Assembly: GCF_003987095.1 (NCBI RefSeq)
Contig: NZ_PIQA01000003.1
Span: forward strand, 248,001 to 312,000
Length of the DNA stretch: 64,000 nt
Source: Idiomarina piscisalsi
GTDB taxonomy: Bacteria; Pseudomonadota; Gammaproteobacteria; Enterobacterales; Alteromonadaceae
Reading direction: 5' to 3'
Shown here one piece after another: positions 18,248 to 26,479 of the stretch. The notes below the pieces were generated by a model that saw nothing but the letters and a program-made list of their open reading frames with translations, ran no database searches and was not told the origin of the DNA. How positions within the stretch are numbered: the stretch's first letter is position 1; every line of letters begins with the position of its first letter. Made by a program: the position numbers and the translations under genes.

Positions 18248-19087
18248 CTACAGAACGGCACCAGATAATGTCAAAACTGCGATAACGGCCACCCAGAATA
18301 TTTGCTGTCGACGCATTAGTTTTAGCTGGCAAGTAGCGTGCTCGGTCTTATCATCCGGGTGCTGTGGCGTATCCTCTGCATTTTCTGCAACTTCAAATAA
18401 CAGGCTTTTAGGCTCGCTGTAAGGCGTGGATGTTAATTGAATCCAAACCGGCAGAGCCCGTGAGAAGTGTCCGACAATTAATAATCCAAAACCAGCCAAA
18501 CGTGCCGGTACCCAATCAGCAAACCATAGCAACCTTGACCAGTAAGACGTTGAATTATCTTGTGATTCTGGATTATTTTCAGCATCAGCGGCTATTCGGA
18601 ACGTTGCATAAAGCAGAGCGCCAACACTACCAAACAACACAAAATAAAACATTACCGCTAAATAATGCCGGTAATTGATCCAAATCAGAGACTGATTAAC
18701 GGATGTCTTTTCACCCAGTCCTGCATATTGCGATAACGCACGCTGGTGTTGCTGACACGTTTCATCGTCACCTCGATTTGCGGCTTTTAAATAGGTTTTA
18801 TAGGAAACTCGGGCAGGCTCACAGTTTATTGCTAACAATAAAGCGGCAATGCTCACTAAAAAGGTGACCAACAAATTATCGAGCAACTGTATTAACAGCC
18901 CTACAAAAAGTGCCGGTGCTATGGTTCTCAAAAAGGTTGCCGGAGCACTTTGCCATTTTTCATCGCTCAGCTTTGAAGCACTCCAATGCTGCCAACGACT
19001 CAGGTAAAACTGCCAATGCAAAGCGTCAGGGCTGTGGTAAAGCCGTTCAATACTCAATGCAATTAGCAACGCGATGAGAACCATCAA
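18248..19087 (-). CDS. ampE: Inner-membrane regulatory protein AmpE
   Basis: A 279-residue polytopic membrane protein of the AmpE/CobD-like family, usually paired with ampD. Hydrophobic segments are visible near residues 1-15, 50-85 and 145-165, one near 195-210, and one at the C terminus (FWVAVIAVLTLSGAVL). E. coli AmpE is 284 residues. It is thought to act in the AmpD/AmpC beta-lactamase-induction pathway, but its biochemical role is not settled. It starts 7 bp after the ampD stop, consistent with an ampDE operon. Confidence 0.88.
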   Translation of the reverse strand: MMVLIALLIALSIERLYHSPDALHWQFYLSRWQHWSASKLSDEKWQSAPATFLRTIAPALFVGLLIQLLDNLLVTFLVSIAALLLAINCEPARVSYKTYLKAANRGDDETCQQHQRALSQYAGLGEKTSVNQSLIWINYRHYLAVMFYFVLFGSVGALLYATFRIAADAENNPESQDNSTSYWSRLLWFADWVPARLAGFGLLIVGHFSRALPVWIQLTSTPYSEPKSLLFEVAENAEDTPQHPDDKTEHATCQLKLMRRQQIFWVAVIAVLTLSGAVL

Positions 19088-19094
19088 ATGCTCC

Positions 19095-19643
19095 TTATAA
19101 TTGATTCAAATATCTCGGCCAGTCAAAGCCGCTGCCCGGGTCTGTCTTTCTGCCAGGCGCTATGTGTTCATGTCCAATAATGCGTCGCCGGTTCAGTTTT
19201 GGATAGTGCATCAATAAAAGCTCCGTCACCTCCACCAAACACTGATATTGCTTATCAGTATAGGCACTCTGGTCGGTGCCTTCTAGTTCAATGCCAATAC
19301 TAAAGTCATTGCAGCGTTTGCGACCACAGTAACGTGATTGTCCGGCATGCCAGGCGCGCTTATCGAAAGGTACGTATTGCTCTAACGTGCCGTCCCGGCG
19401 AATGACGCAATGCGCTGACACTCGCAGCCCTTCTAAAGGCGCAAAGTCTGGGTGTGCATTGATCTGCAGCTCCCCCATAAACAGGTCTTTGACATAAGGC
19501 GTGCCATACTCACCCTCGGGCAAGCTGATACAATGAATCACCAGCAGACTGATGTCAGATTCGTCAGGCCGCTCGTCAAAGTGCGGCGACGCATGCTGTA
19601 TAGCGTGAGTTATTTTATGGTTTTTCAGTTGTTCGCTTTTCAC
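19095..19643 (-). CDS. ampD: N-acetylmuramyl-L-alanine amidase AmpD (cytosolic)
   Basis: Zinc amidase that cleaves anhydro-muropeptides during cell-wall recycling. The proposed GTG start at 19643 gives 182 residues, matching the usual length (183 in E. coli). The open frame extends to an ATG at 19730 (211 residues), but that would overlap the start of nadC on the other strand and add residues not typical of AmpD. Motifs include LLVIHCISLP (first zinc His), RVSAHCVIRRDG, FDKRAWHAG, CNDFSIGIELEGTD, and GHEHIAPGRKTDPG (second His, catalytic Lys and Asp). The start is uncertain because the GTG has only a weak Shine-Dalgarno sequence. Confidence 0.92.
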   Translation of the reverse strand: MKSEQLKNHKITHAIQHASPHFDERPDESDISLLVIHCISLPEGEYGTPYVKDLFMGELQINAHPDFAPLEGLRVSAHCVIRRDGTLEQYVPFDKRAWHAGQSRYCGRKRCNDFSIGIELEGTDQSAYTDKQYQCLVEVTELLLMHYPKLNRRRIIGHEHIAPGRKTDPGSGFDWPRYLNQL

Positions 19644-19694
19644 AGGCTCAACAAAACGGTAAAGTTTGCCCCCTAGTATCCGTATTGTCTGTAA

Positions 19695-20567
<873 letters not shown>

Positions 20568-20619
20568 ATTCGTCAATAACTTACAAATAAATACATTCGA
20601 CAAATTCTGCTTAATAGAC

Positions 20620-20651
20620 GACAGTTTCCTGACTTTTTATCAGGAGCTGTC
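20620..20651 (+). promoter_or_regulatory. Hairpin sequestering the pilA ribosome-binding site
   Basis: GACAG-TTT-CCTGA pairs with TCAGG-AG-CTGTC across a U-rich loop. The Shine-Dalgarno AGGAG (20642-20646) lies in the 3' arm, eight bases before the pilA ATG at 20654. When folded, the structure would hide the ribosome-binding site. It is a candidate for temperature, protein or small-RNA control of pilin translation. Confidence 0.5.
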
Positions 20652-20653
20652 TT

Positions 20654-21112
20654 ATGCAGGATGCAAATACTCAGTACAACGGTTTTAGTCTTATAGAAAT
20701 GATGGTGGTGGTTGCTATCATAGCGATATTGTCGGCCATTGCTGTTCCCTCCTACACCCATTACACACAGCAAGCGAAAGTCACTAAAGCGTTAGCACAT
20801 GCTCAACCATTCCAGCTATCCATTGCGCTATGCTGGCAAACCGAAGGGCAACTTTCAGACTGTGCTCAACCAGGCCAAAACGGCCTGCCCAATGTGCCGT
20901 CGCCGCTACCGGATGACGTAGCCAGTCTCAGCATTGGTGAGGACGCTCGTATTAGCCTTCAATTAGCCTCTGTAACCATAGATGAACAACCATTGTCCGT
21001 CGAATTGAACCCTGTTCCGTCGAACACCCACTTGGAATGGAGCATTGGCTGCTCTGACTATCAGCAAAGCCGAAGCGTTGTTAGCGGCTGCCAGCAAGGT
21101 ATTGGTGAATAA
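20654..21112 (+). CDS. pilA: Type IV major-type prepilin (PilA/PpdD-like)
   Basis: A 152-residue type IVa pilin precursor. A 10-residue leader ends in Gly and is followed by FSLIEMMVVVAIIAILSAIA, the standard N-methylated Phe, Glu5 and hydrophobic helix, so PilD would cut between Gly10 and Phe11. Four Cys are present: one pair near 67-79 (LCWQTEGQLSDC) and one near the C terminus (CSDYQQSRSVVSGC), the latter resembling the pilin D-loop disulfide. pilB follows with a one-base stop/start overlap, so pilA here is co-transcribed with pilBCD, as ppdD is with hofBC in E. coli. Confidence 0.93.
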   Translation: MQDANTQYNGFSLIEMMVVVAIIAILSAIAVPSYTHYTQQAKVTKALAHAQPFQLSIALCWQTEGQLSDCAQPGQNGLPNVPSPLPDDVASLSIGEDARISLQLASVTIDEQPLSVELNPVPSNTHLEWSIGCSDYQQSRSVVSGCQQGIGE

Positions 21113-22395
21113 TGAGTTACGTTGCAACCTGCCTTACCGCTGAAATTGATATAGCTTTGTTAGCAAACAGCGAGCTAACAGAGACGAACCAGAATGAGGG
21201 CTTTTTAAAACAACACGGGCTAACACGGCTTGCTGAAGAGGAGCAGTGGATATTAGTGTCGCAGGATCCTCAGTGCAAACCGGTTGAACCCGTTCTGTTA
21301 AGCCTGTTCAGTGACAAAAAGGTGCTTGTTGTTAGAAACTCTCACCCGCTTTCAGGCTATAAGCCTTTACAAAACTCCGCTGTCGATTACGTCGAGCAGC
21401 TCTTGTGTGAATGCGCACTTAACGGAGGCTCAGATATTCATATAGAGCCTTACCAGAGCAGTTATCGAGTGAGGACGCGTTCAGGAGGCGATTTAGACAC
21501 CAAAGACGCTCTTCAGGTGTCTTTTGCCAAGCAAGTTATTGCTCGAATAAAAGTACTGGCTGATCTCGATCTGACCGAACAACCAATACCGCAAGATGGC
21601 CGCTTAACGGTCGCACACAAAGCGACCCATCAGAACTTTGAGTTTCGGTTGAATTGCTGTTCAGCCCTCGGCGGTGAAAAATTGGTACTGCGCTGCCTAA
21701 AATCTTCAGAACACATTTTACCGTTGGCAGATACAGGACTGTTAGAGTGCCAGTATCAATGCTTCGAGCAGGCATTATCAAAGACTCAGGGACTTATTAT
21801 TGTCACAGGGCCAACCGGGAGCGGAAAGACATCGACCTTATACAGCGCACTTCAGTCCATTAATGTTCAAAAACTCAACGTCTGCACGGTGGAAGACCCA
21901 ATTGAAGCTCCTTTAGCCGGGTGCACACAACTCATGGTAAATGAGCGCAAAGGACTGTCGTTTGCCTCGCTGTTGCGAGCCCTGCTAAGACAAGACCCCG
22001 ATGTCATTATGATTGGCGAAATTCGCGATGCAGAGACCGCTAAAATAGCCCTGCAAGCGGCTCAAACGGGTCACCTTGTTTTAACTACTATGCATACCAA
22101 TGGGTCGTTGGAAACGCTCGCTCGTTTAAAGTCGCTCGGCGTTAATCCGCTAGATATTGCTAGCGCGCTCACTCTAATTGTTAGTCAGCGCTTACTTCCG
22201 GCGTTTGACAATAACTTCCAGCCTCATAGACAGGCGATTTTTGAGGTGCTGCCCTGGGGACAGGAGGCCAGCCCGCTGCTTAACTCCAGAGCATCCGGTA
22301 CCGATAAAGCCAACTATTTAGAGCACCTAAAACTGCCAACTTTTGAGCAGGCAAGAGCCTATTACGAAAGACACAAGGTCAGCATTAATGACTGA
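21112..22395 (+). CDS. pilB: Type IV pilus assembly ATPase PilB/HofB, shortened form
   Basis: A 427-residue GspE/PilB-family ATPase that powers pilus extension. Present are the ASDIHIEP-like GGSDIHIEPYQ with arginines RVRTRSGGDL, Walker A GPTGSGKTSTLYSAL, the Asp box VEDPIE, Walker B DPDVIMIGEIRD and the His box LTTMHTN. It is shorter than typical PilB (about 560-580) and somewhat shorter than E. coli HofB (461). The N-terminal PilB domain is reduced, and after VSQRLLP the zinc-binding segment with CxxC pairs is absent; the sequence goes almost directly to IFEVLP. Catalytic motifs are intact, so it may be a working but minimal ATPase. Confidence 0.9.
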   Translation: MSYVATCLTAEIDIALLANSELTETNQNEGFLKQHGLTRLAEEEQWILVSQDPQCKPVEPVLLSLFSDKKVLVVRNSHPLSGYKPLQNSAVDYVEQLLCECALNGGSDIHIEPYQSSYRVRTRSGGDLDTKDALQVSFAKQVIARIKVLADLDLTEQPIPQDGRLTVAHKATHQNFEFRLNCCSALGGEKLVLRCLKSSEHILPLADTGLLECQYQCFEQALSKTQGLIIVTGPTGSGKTSTLYSALQSINVQKLNVCTVEDPIEAPLAGCTQLMVNERKGLSFASLLRALLRQDPDVIMIGEIRDAETAKIALQAAQTGHLVLTTMHTNGSLETLARLKSLGVNPLDIASALTLIVSQRLLPAFDNNFQPHRQAIFEVLPWGQEASPLLNSRASGTDKANYLEHLKLPTFEQARAYYERHKVSIND

Positions 22396-23560
22396 GCAAA
22401 AAGTAACTCGCTGGCGCTGGAAAAGTGCCGGACAGACTGGGTTAATACATACCACCAGTCAATTGCACGCCATTCGACTTTTGTCGGAAAGAGGGTTGAG
22501 TTGTATTTCAGTACAGCGCGAACACCTTATAAAAACACCTAAGCCCGCTGATAAAGAATGGCTGCAAACTATAGAGCAGTGGCTTGAACTGCTCGAGTGC
22601 GGTCTGCCTTTACCCGACGCATTAAAGCATAGTGTTAATCAGCACTCTTCAAAGGCAATGACTTGGCTAGTGAATGACTGCCTTGCGACAATAAAGTTGG
22701 GACGCCCACTTTCGAGTGCGCTTAAGCAATACTCAGATTGGCTGCCCGCTGCTGACATACAAACCATTGAATGGGCGGAGTCGAGCGGTCATTTGGTCAG
22801 TGGCTTGCACAATATTTTGACGTTAAAGCAGCAGCAAATGGCACTAAAGGAACAACTCACCAAAGCACTTCGCTACCCGCTAATTATTGCGGCATTTGCC
22901 TGTGCCGTTGCCTTACTCATGATGACTTGGGTACTTCCCCAGTTTCAGAAGCTTTTTGGGAATGCCAACTTACCGCTGTTGACTCAAAAGGTTATCGCAA
23001 TTTCAGAATTCGTAAGCCAACACGCTGTTTTTATCGGCAGCGCTTTTTGTCTACTCTACCTTTCCTGCCGGCTGATTAGACACCGGTTTCCTGCGTTTTG
23101 GCGACACTGCACGCTAAAGCTGCCGGTTTATAGGCAATTAGTCATTGGTTCGCGCGAACAACAAATTTATTATCAGCTTGGGCTCTCGCTAGAAGCAGGC
23201 ATTGATGCTATTCATGCCCTACAGCTTACGACAAATAACCTGAGCTGCCCGGTCTATAAAAGCCGGCTTCACCTTATTAGTTACCATTTAGAAAAAGGCT
23301 TAGGCTGGTCTAAGGCGTTCAGATCGTCGGCATTGAATACGCCGAAAACCATGAGCTTTATTCAGTCAGCAGAGAAGTCCGGCCGTATGGCGCAAGCATT
23401 TAAGCAGTTGGCGTTGTACCAGCAAAAGCAGCTCACTCTTTATTCTGAGCGTATTTCAAGTTACTCACAGCCCTTGCTGATGCTTATTTTAGGCGGCATT
23501 ATAGGCACTCTTTTAGTGGCTATGTACTTGCCTTTATTCTCATTGGGCGAGCAATTTTAA
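22388..23560 (+). CDS. pilC: Type IV pilus inner-membrane platform protein PilC/HofC
   Basis: A 390-residue GspF/PilC-family platform protein that couples PilB to pilin assembly. The start at 22388 gives an 8-base overlap with the pilB stop (ATGACTGA); an in-frame ATG 45 bases earlier is unlikely because it lies deep in pilB. It has two T2SF domains. Membrane segments are near 155-180 (PLIIAAFACAVALLMMTWVLP), 205-225 and 360-385 (PLLMLILGGIIGTLLVAMYLPLF). Gly/Glu motifs such as EWAESSGHL and SAEKSGRMAQAF are family markers. Confidence 0.93.
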   Translation: MTEQKVTRWRWKSAGQTGLIHTTSQLHAIRLLSERGLSCISVQREHLIKTPKPADKEWLQTIEQWLELLECGLPLPDALKHSVNQHSSKAMTWLVNDCLATIKLGRPLSSALKQYSDWLPAADIQTIEWAESSGHLVSGLHNILTLKQQQMALKEQLTKALRYPLIIAAFACAVALLMMTWVLPQFQKLFGNANLPLLTQKVIAISEFVSQHAVFIGSAFCLLYLSCRLIRHRFPAFWRHCTLKLPVYRQLVIGSREQQIYYQLGLSLEAGIDAIHALQLTTNNLSCPVYKSRLHLISYHLEKGLGWSKAFRSSALNTPKTMSFIQSAEKSGRMAQAFKQLALYQQKQLTLYSERISSYSQPLLMLILGGIIGTLLVAMYLPLFSLGEQF

Positions 23561-23579
23561 TTAAGCAGGACGCTATCGA

Positions 23580-24440
23580 ATGACCGAATTATTCGCAGCT
23601 CACACAATCGCAATGCTGATCTTATCAGTCATACTGGGGGCTGTTATTGGCAGTTTTTTGAATGTTGTTATTCATCGCCTGCCTATTCAATTGCAGCGAC
23701 AGTGGCAACTGGAATGTGCCGAGGCAAACGGCACACCTGCAAATCAAGTCGAACCCTTTAATCTCGCTTTCCCAGCGTCTCATTGCCCGAAATGTCAGTC
23801 CGCTATTGCCTGGTATGACAATATCCCACTGTTGAGCTTCCTGTTTTTAAGAGCTCGCTGCCGCCATTGCAAAACACCGATTTCAATCAGCTACTGGGCG
23901 GTAGAAATTATCGCAGCCATCAGTTTCGGGCTAATTGGCTGGCAATATGGCATCACTGTGCCAGCACTGTTTTACGCCGTAGTCACAAGCTTATTAATTT
24001 GCCTTTTTGTCATCGATTTACATCACAAACTATTGCCCGACGTGCTCAATTACTCCCTACTCTGGCTCGGTTTACTCTGGTCGTTGTCCGAGTACAGTTC
24101 CATAACCACAGAGCAGGCGCTCATCGGTGCGGTCGTGGGCTACCTCAGCTTGTGGTCAGTTTATTGGGTGTTTAAACTTCTGACCAAAAAAGAAGGGATG
24201 GGCTATGGCGACTTTAAATTGCTGGCGGCACTAACTGCGTTTACCGGTGCAACAGTATTGCCAGTGACCGTATTGGCCGCGTCACTGTGTGGCGCTGTTG
24301 TTGGTATTGTTTACATTAAACTCAGCGGCCGGGCTCAGCCGATTCCATTTGGCCCCTTTCTAATTGGGGGAGGGATCATAAGCTACTTTTGGGGACACGA
24401 GCTGCTATACGCTTATTGGTCCTGGCTAGGAGGGGCGTAA
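23580..24440 (+). CDS. pilD: Prepilin leader peptidase / N-methyltransferase
   Basis: A 286-residue bifunctional aspartic peptidase that removes the pilin leader and methylates the new N terminus. It has the cytosolic zinc motif CPKCQSAIAWYDNIPLLSF with a second pair in CRHCKTPIS. Catalytic aspartates lie in FVIDLHHKLLPD and in the GxGD-type motif GMGYGDFKLLA. Seven to eight membrane segments are apparent. It lies 19 bp after pilC in the pilABCD operon and immediately before coaE, an order widely conserved in gammaproteobacteria. Confidence 0.96.
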   Translation: MTELFAAHTIAMLILSVILGAVIGSFLNVVIHRLPIQLQRQWQLECAEANGTPANQVEPFNLAFPASHCPKCQSAIAWYDNIPLLSFLFLRARCRHCKTPISISYWAVEIIAAISFGLIGWQYGITVPALFYAVVTSLLICLFVIDLHHKLLPDVLNYSLLWLGLLWSLSEYSSITTEQALIGAVVGYLSLWSVYWVFKLLTKKEGMGYGDFKLLAALTAFTGATVLPVTVLAASLCGAVVGIVYIKLSGRAQPIPFGPFLIGGGIISYFWGHELLYAYWSWLGGA

Positions 24441-24442
24441 GC

Positions 24443-25051
24443 ATGACTTATGTTGTTGGTGTAACCGGTGGTATCGGCAGCGGTAAAACCGCCGCCACAG
24501 ACGAGTTTCAACGTCTAGGCATTGACGTGATAGATGCAGATGTTGTTGCTCGCGAAGTTGTGGAGCCAGGCTCTGTGTGCCTAAAAGAAATTCAACACCA
24601 CTTTGGCCCAGAAGTGATTCAAAGTGACGGCCACTTAGACCGTAAAGCGCTGCGTGAAAAAGTCTTTAGTAATAACGATGAAAAGGAATGGCTGAACCAG
24701 TTATTGCATCCTGAAATTCGTCGACAAATACTCGCTCAGTTAAATAATGCGTCTTCCAGGTATGTGATTTTATCCGCTCCATTACTGCTGGAAAATGGAT
24801 TGGATAAATACTGTGACCAAGTATTGGTTATAGACGTACCAGAATCATTACAAGTTGAACGCACGGTTACTCGTGACAACACGTCTGAAGAACAGGTTGC
24901 AGCCATTTTAAACGCTCAAATGACTCGTGAAGAGCGACGCCGAAAAGCGGATGATATTATTGTTAATGACACCACTTTAGACGCACTTCACACTCAGGTT
25001 CAGGAATTACACAAAAGGTATCTGGAAGCAGCCATTGCACACCCATCTTAA
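24443..25051 (+). CDS. coaE: Dephospho-CoA kinase
   Basis: A 202-residue P-loop kinase that phosphorylates dephospho-CoA in the last step of CoA synthesis. Walker A is GGIGSGKTAA; LDRKALREKVF, LHPEIRRQI and SAPLLLENGLD are family signatures. The start at 24443, just after the pilD stop and preceded by GGAGGGG, gives the family length; an upstream in-frame ATG inside pilD would add 18 residues and is rejected. A small stem-loop (AATGCGC/GCGCATT, 25050-25072) follows and overlaps the stop. Confidence 0.96.
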   Translation: MTYVVGVTGGIGSGKTAATDEFQRLGIDVIDADVVAREVVEPGSVCLKEIQHHFGPEVIQSDGHLDRKALREKVFSNNDEKEWLNQLLHPEIRRQILAQLNNASSRYVILSAPLLLENGLDKYCDQVLVIDVPESLQVERTVTRDNTSEEQVAAILNAQMTREERRRKADDIIVNDTTLDALHTQVQELHKRYLEAAIAHPS

Positions 25052-25091
25052 TGCGCTATTATAGGCGCATTACCCTTTAACTACTGACATT

Positions 25092-25856
25092 ATGGCGTTC
25101 ACGGATAACCAGCACATTATTTATGAATACCCGCTTCAGGAGCGTGTCCGCACATATTTACGACTTGAACACGGCTTCGAGCAGCTCAACGTCAGTAGAG
25201 AGTTGTTTCAACAACAGCCTGATGCTTTTTTCCAGTCCCTGTTTTTACTCAGCGATCTCCTTGAAAGGGTCGACATTCGCACTGAGCTTTCAAAAGATCT
25301 CGATGCACAGCAACAGCGCCTGAAACAATGGGAGCAACACCCACAAGTCGATAGACAGGCGTTGCGGACCACTATTGAAGAAATTGGCGACTGCCAACAA
25401 TTTTTACCGGACATTCCTAAGGTATTGCGAGAAATTAAAGACGATGCACTACTGGCGAGTATAAGACAACGTTTTAGCCAACCGGGTATTAGTGGCCTTT
25501 TCGAACTGCCGCAACTGCAACTCTGGTTAAGTCAGGAGAATGAACTCCAACAGCAACAATGCGATGCATGGTGTCAGTTATTTCAACCTATCGAAAAAGC
25601 GGTACAACTAAAGCTCACCTTAATGCGAGAGCAGTCTACCTTTTCTGATATAACATTAACCAGTGGCTTTATGCAGGAAAGCTCTGAGCAGCCGTTAGCT
25701 ATGCTACGAATTAAAGTCCCTAAAGAGTCTTCCGTTTACCCGGTTATTAGTGGGCATAGACAACGCTTTACGGTAAGATTCATGCCGTTACCGGGTGTCA
25801 ATAACACTCAATCAATCCAGTCAGTTCAATTAGAAATAGCCAGGTGTGCACAATGA
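25092..25856 (+). CDS. zapD: Cell division protein ZapD (FtsZ-bundling)
   Basis: A 254-residue protein of the ZapD/YacF family (247 in E. coli), which cross-links FtsZ filaments at the division ring. Family markers include the N-terminal [19 protein letters not shown], the helical middle (about 50-120) with [18 protein letters not shown], and the beta-rich C-terminal half ending in [11 protein letters not shown]. It lies between coaE and yacG as in E. coli and close to the dcw cluster that encodes its partner FtsZ. Confidence 0.94.
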   Translation: MAFTDNQHIIYEYPLQERVRTYLRLEHGFEQLNVSRELFQQQPDAFFQSLFLLSDLLERVDIRTELSKDLDAQQQRLKQWEQHPQVDRQALRTTIEEIGDCQQFLPDIPKVLREIKDDALLASIRQRFSQPGISGLFELPQLQLWLSQENELQQQQCDAWCQLFQPIEKAVQLKLTLMREQSTFSDITLTSGFMQESSEQPLAMLRIKVPKESSVYPVISGHRQRFTVRFMPLPGVNNTQSIQSVQLEIARCAQ

Positions 25857-26047
25857 GTTTAACGGTCAACTGTCCAACATGTGAAACAGAAGTCGAATGG
25901 AAAGAGACCTCGAAATTTCGTCCGTTTTGCAGCGAGCGCTGCAAGCTCATTGACTTAGGCGAGTGGGCAAATGAAGAAAAAAGTATTCCTGGAGAGCCCG
26001 CTCCTGTCGCCAACGATGACTACATTAACGAGGGCGACGGTTTTTAG
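25853..26047 (+). CDS. yacG: DNA gyrase inhibitor YacG (zinc-finger)
   Basis: A 64-residue protein with a single zinc site: CPTC near the N terminus and CSERC in the middle (Cys-x2-Cys ... Cys-x3-Cys). The acidic C-terminal tail is typical of YacG, which binds GyrB and inhibits gyrase. The start at 25853 overlaps the zapD stop (ATGA). A GTG nine bases upstream is in frame but would lie over the AGG ribosome-binding sequence. Confidence 0.93.
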   Translation: MSLTVNCPTCETEVEWKETSKFRPFCSERCKLIDLGEWANEEKSIPGEPAPVANDDYINEGDGF

Positions 26048-26056
26048 GCCCTACAT

Positions 26057-26473
26057 TTAGTAAGTATTCATTGACTGCATAATACAGTCGACAATGGGTT
26101 GGTTTGCATCAGGAAATTGAAATGCATCTAACTGATTTTTATCAACCCAACACCATTTCTGCCCTTCCAGCTGGGTAGCTTCGCCTTGATAGGACAAAAT
26201 CCACCAAACATCCAATAATACGCGTTTATCGGAATATTGGTGTTCGATAACTGTCAGTGGCGCCATGTCAGTAACATCTATGCCACACTCTTCTTTGAGC
26301 TCTCTGACTAAGGCTTCCTGAACGTTTTCATCTGACTCAACTTTACCACCGGGAAACTCCCATTTGCCGCCTTGATGCTGTTCTGGCAGCCGTTGTGCGA
26401 TAAAGATTTCGCCATTCGAGTTTTCAATAACTCCCACTGCAACATGTACAGCGGGAGGTTTTTGGGTGGTCAT
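26057..26473 (-). CDS. mutT: 8-oxo-dGTP diphosphatase MutT
   Basis: A 138-residue Nudix hydrolase that removes 8-oxo-dGTP from the nucleotide pool and so prevents A:T to C:G mutations. The Nudix box is complete: GGKVESDENVQEALVRELKE followed by ECGI, with the G-x5-E-x7-REUxEExGU spacing. VGVIENSNGEIFIAQRLPEQHQG near the N terminus is typical of MutT itself. It starts 6 bp downstream of the secA stop, as in E. coli, and converges with yacG. Confidence 0.95.
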   Translation of the reverse strand: MTTQKPPAVHVAVGVIENSNGEIFIAQRLPEQHQGGKWEFPGGKVESDENVQEALVRELKEECGIDVTDMAPLTVIEHQYSDKRVLLDVWWILSYQGEATQLEGQKWCWVDKNQLDAFQFPDANQPIVDCIMQSMNTY

Positions 26474-26479
26474 ATTAAC

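Noticed and set aside
20568-20653. Sigma-54 promoter for pilA
   Set aside because: No TGGCAC-N5-TTGCA-like pair could be found in the gap upstream of pilA.
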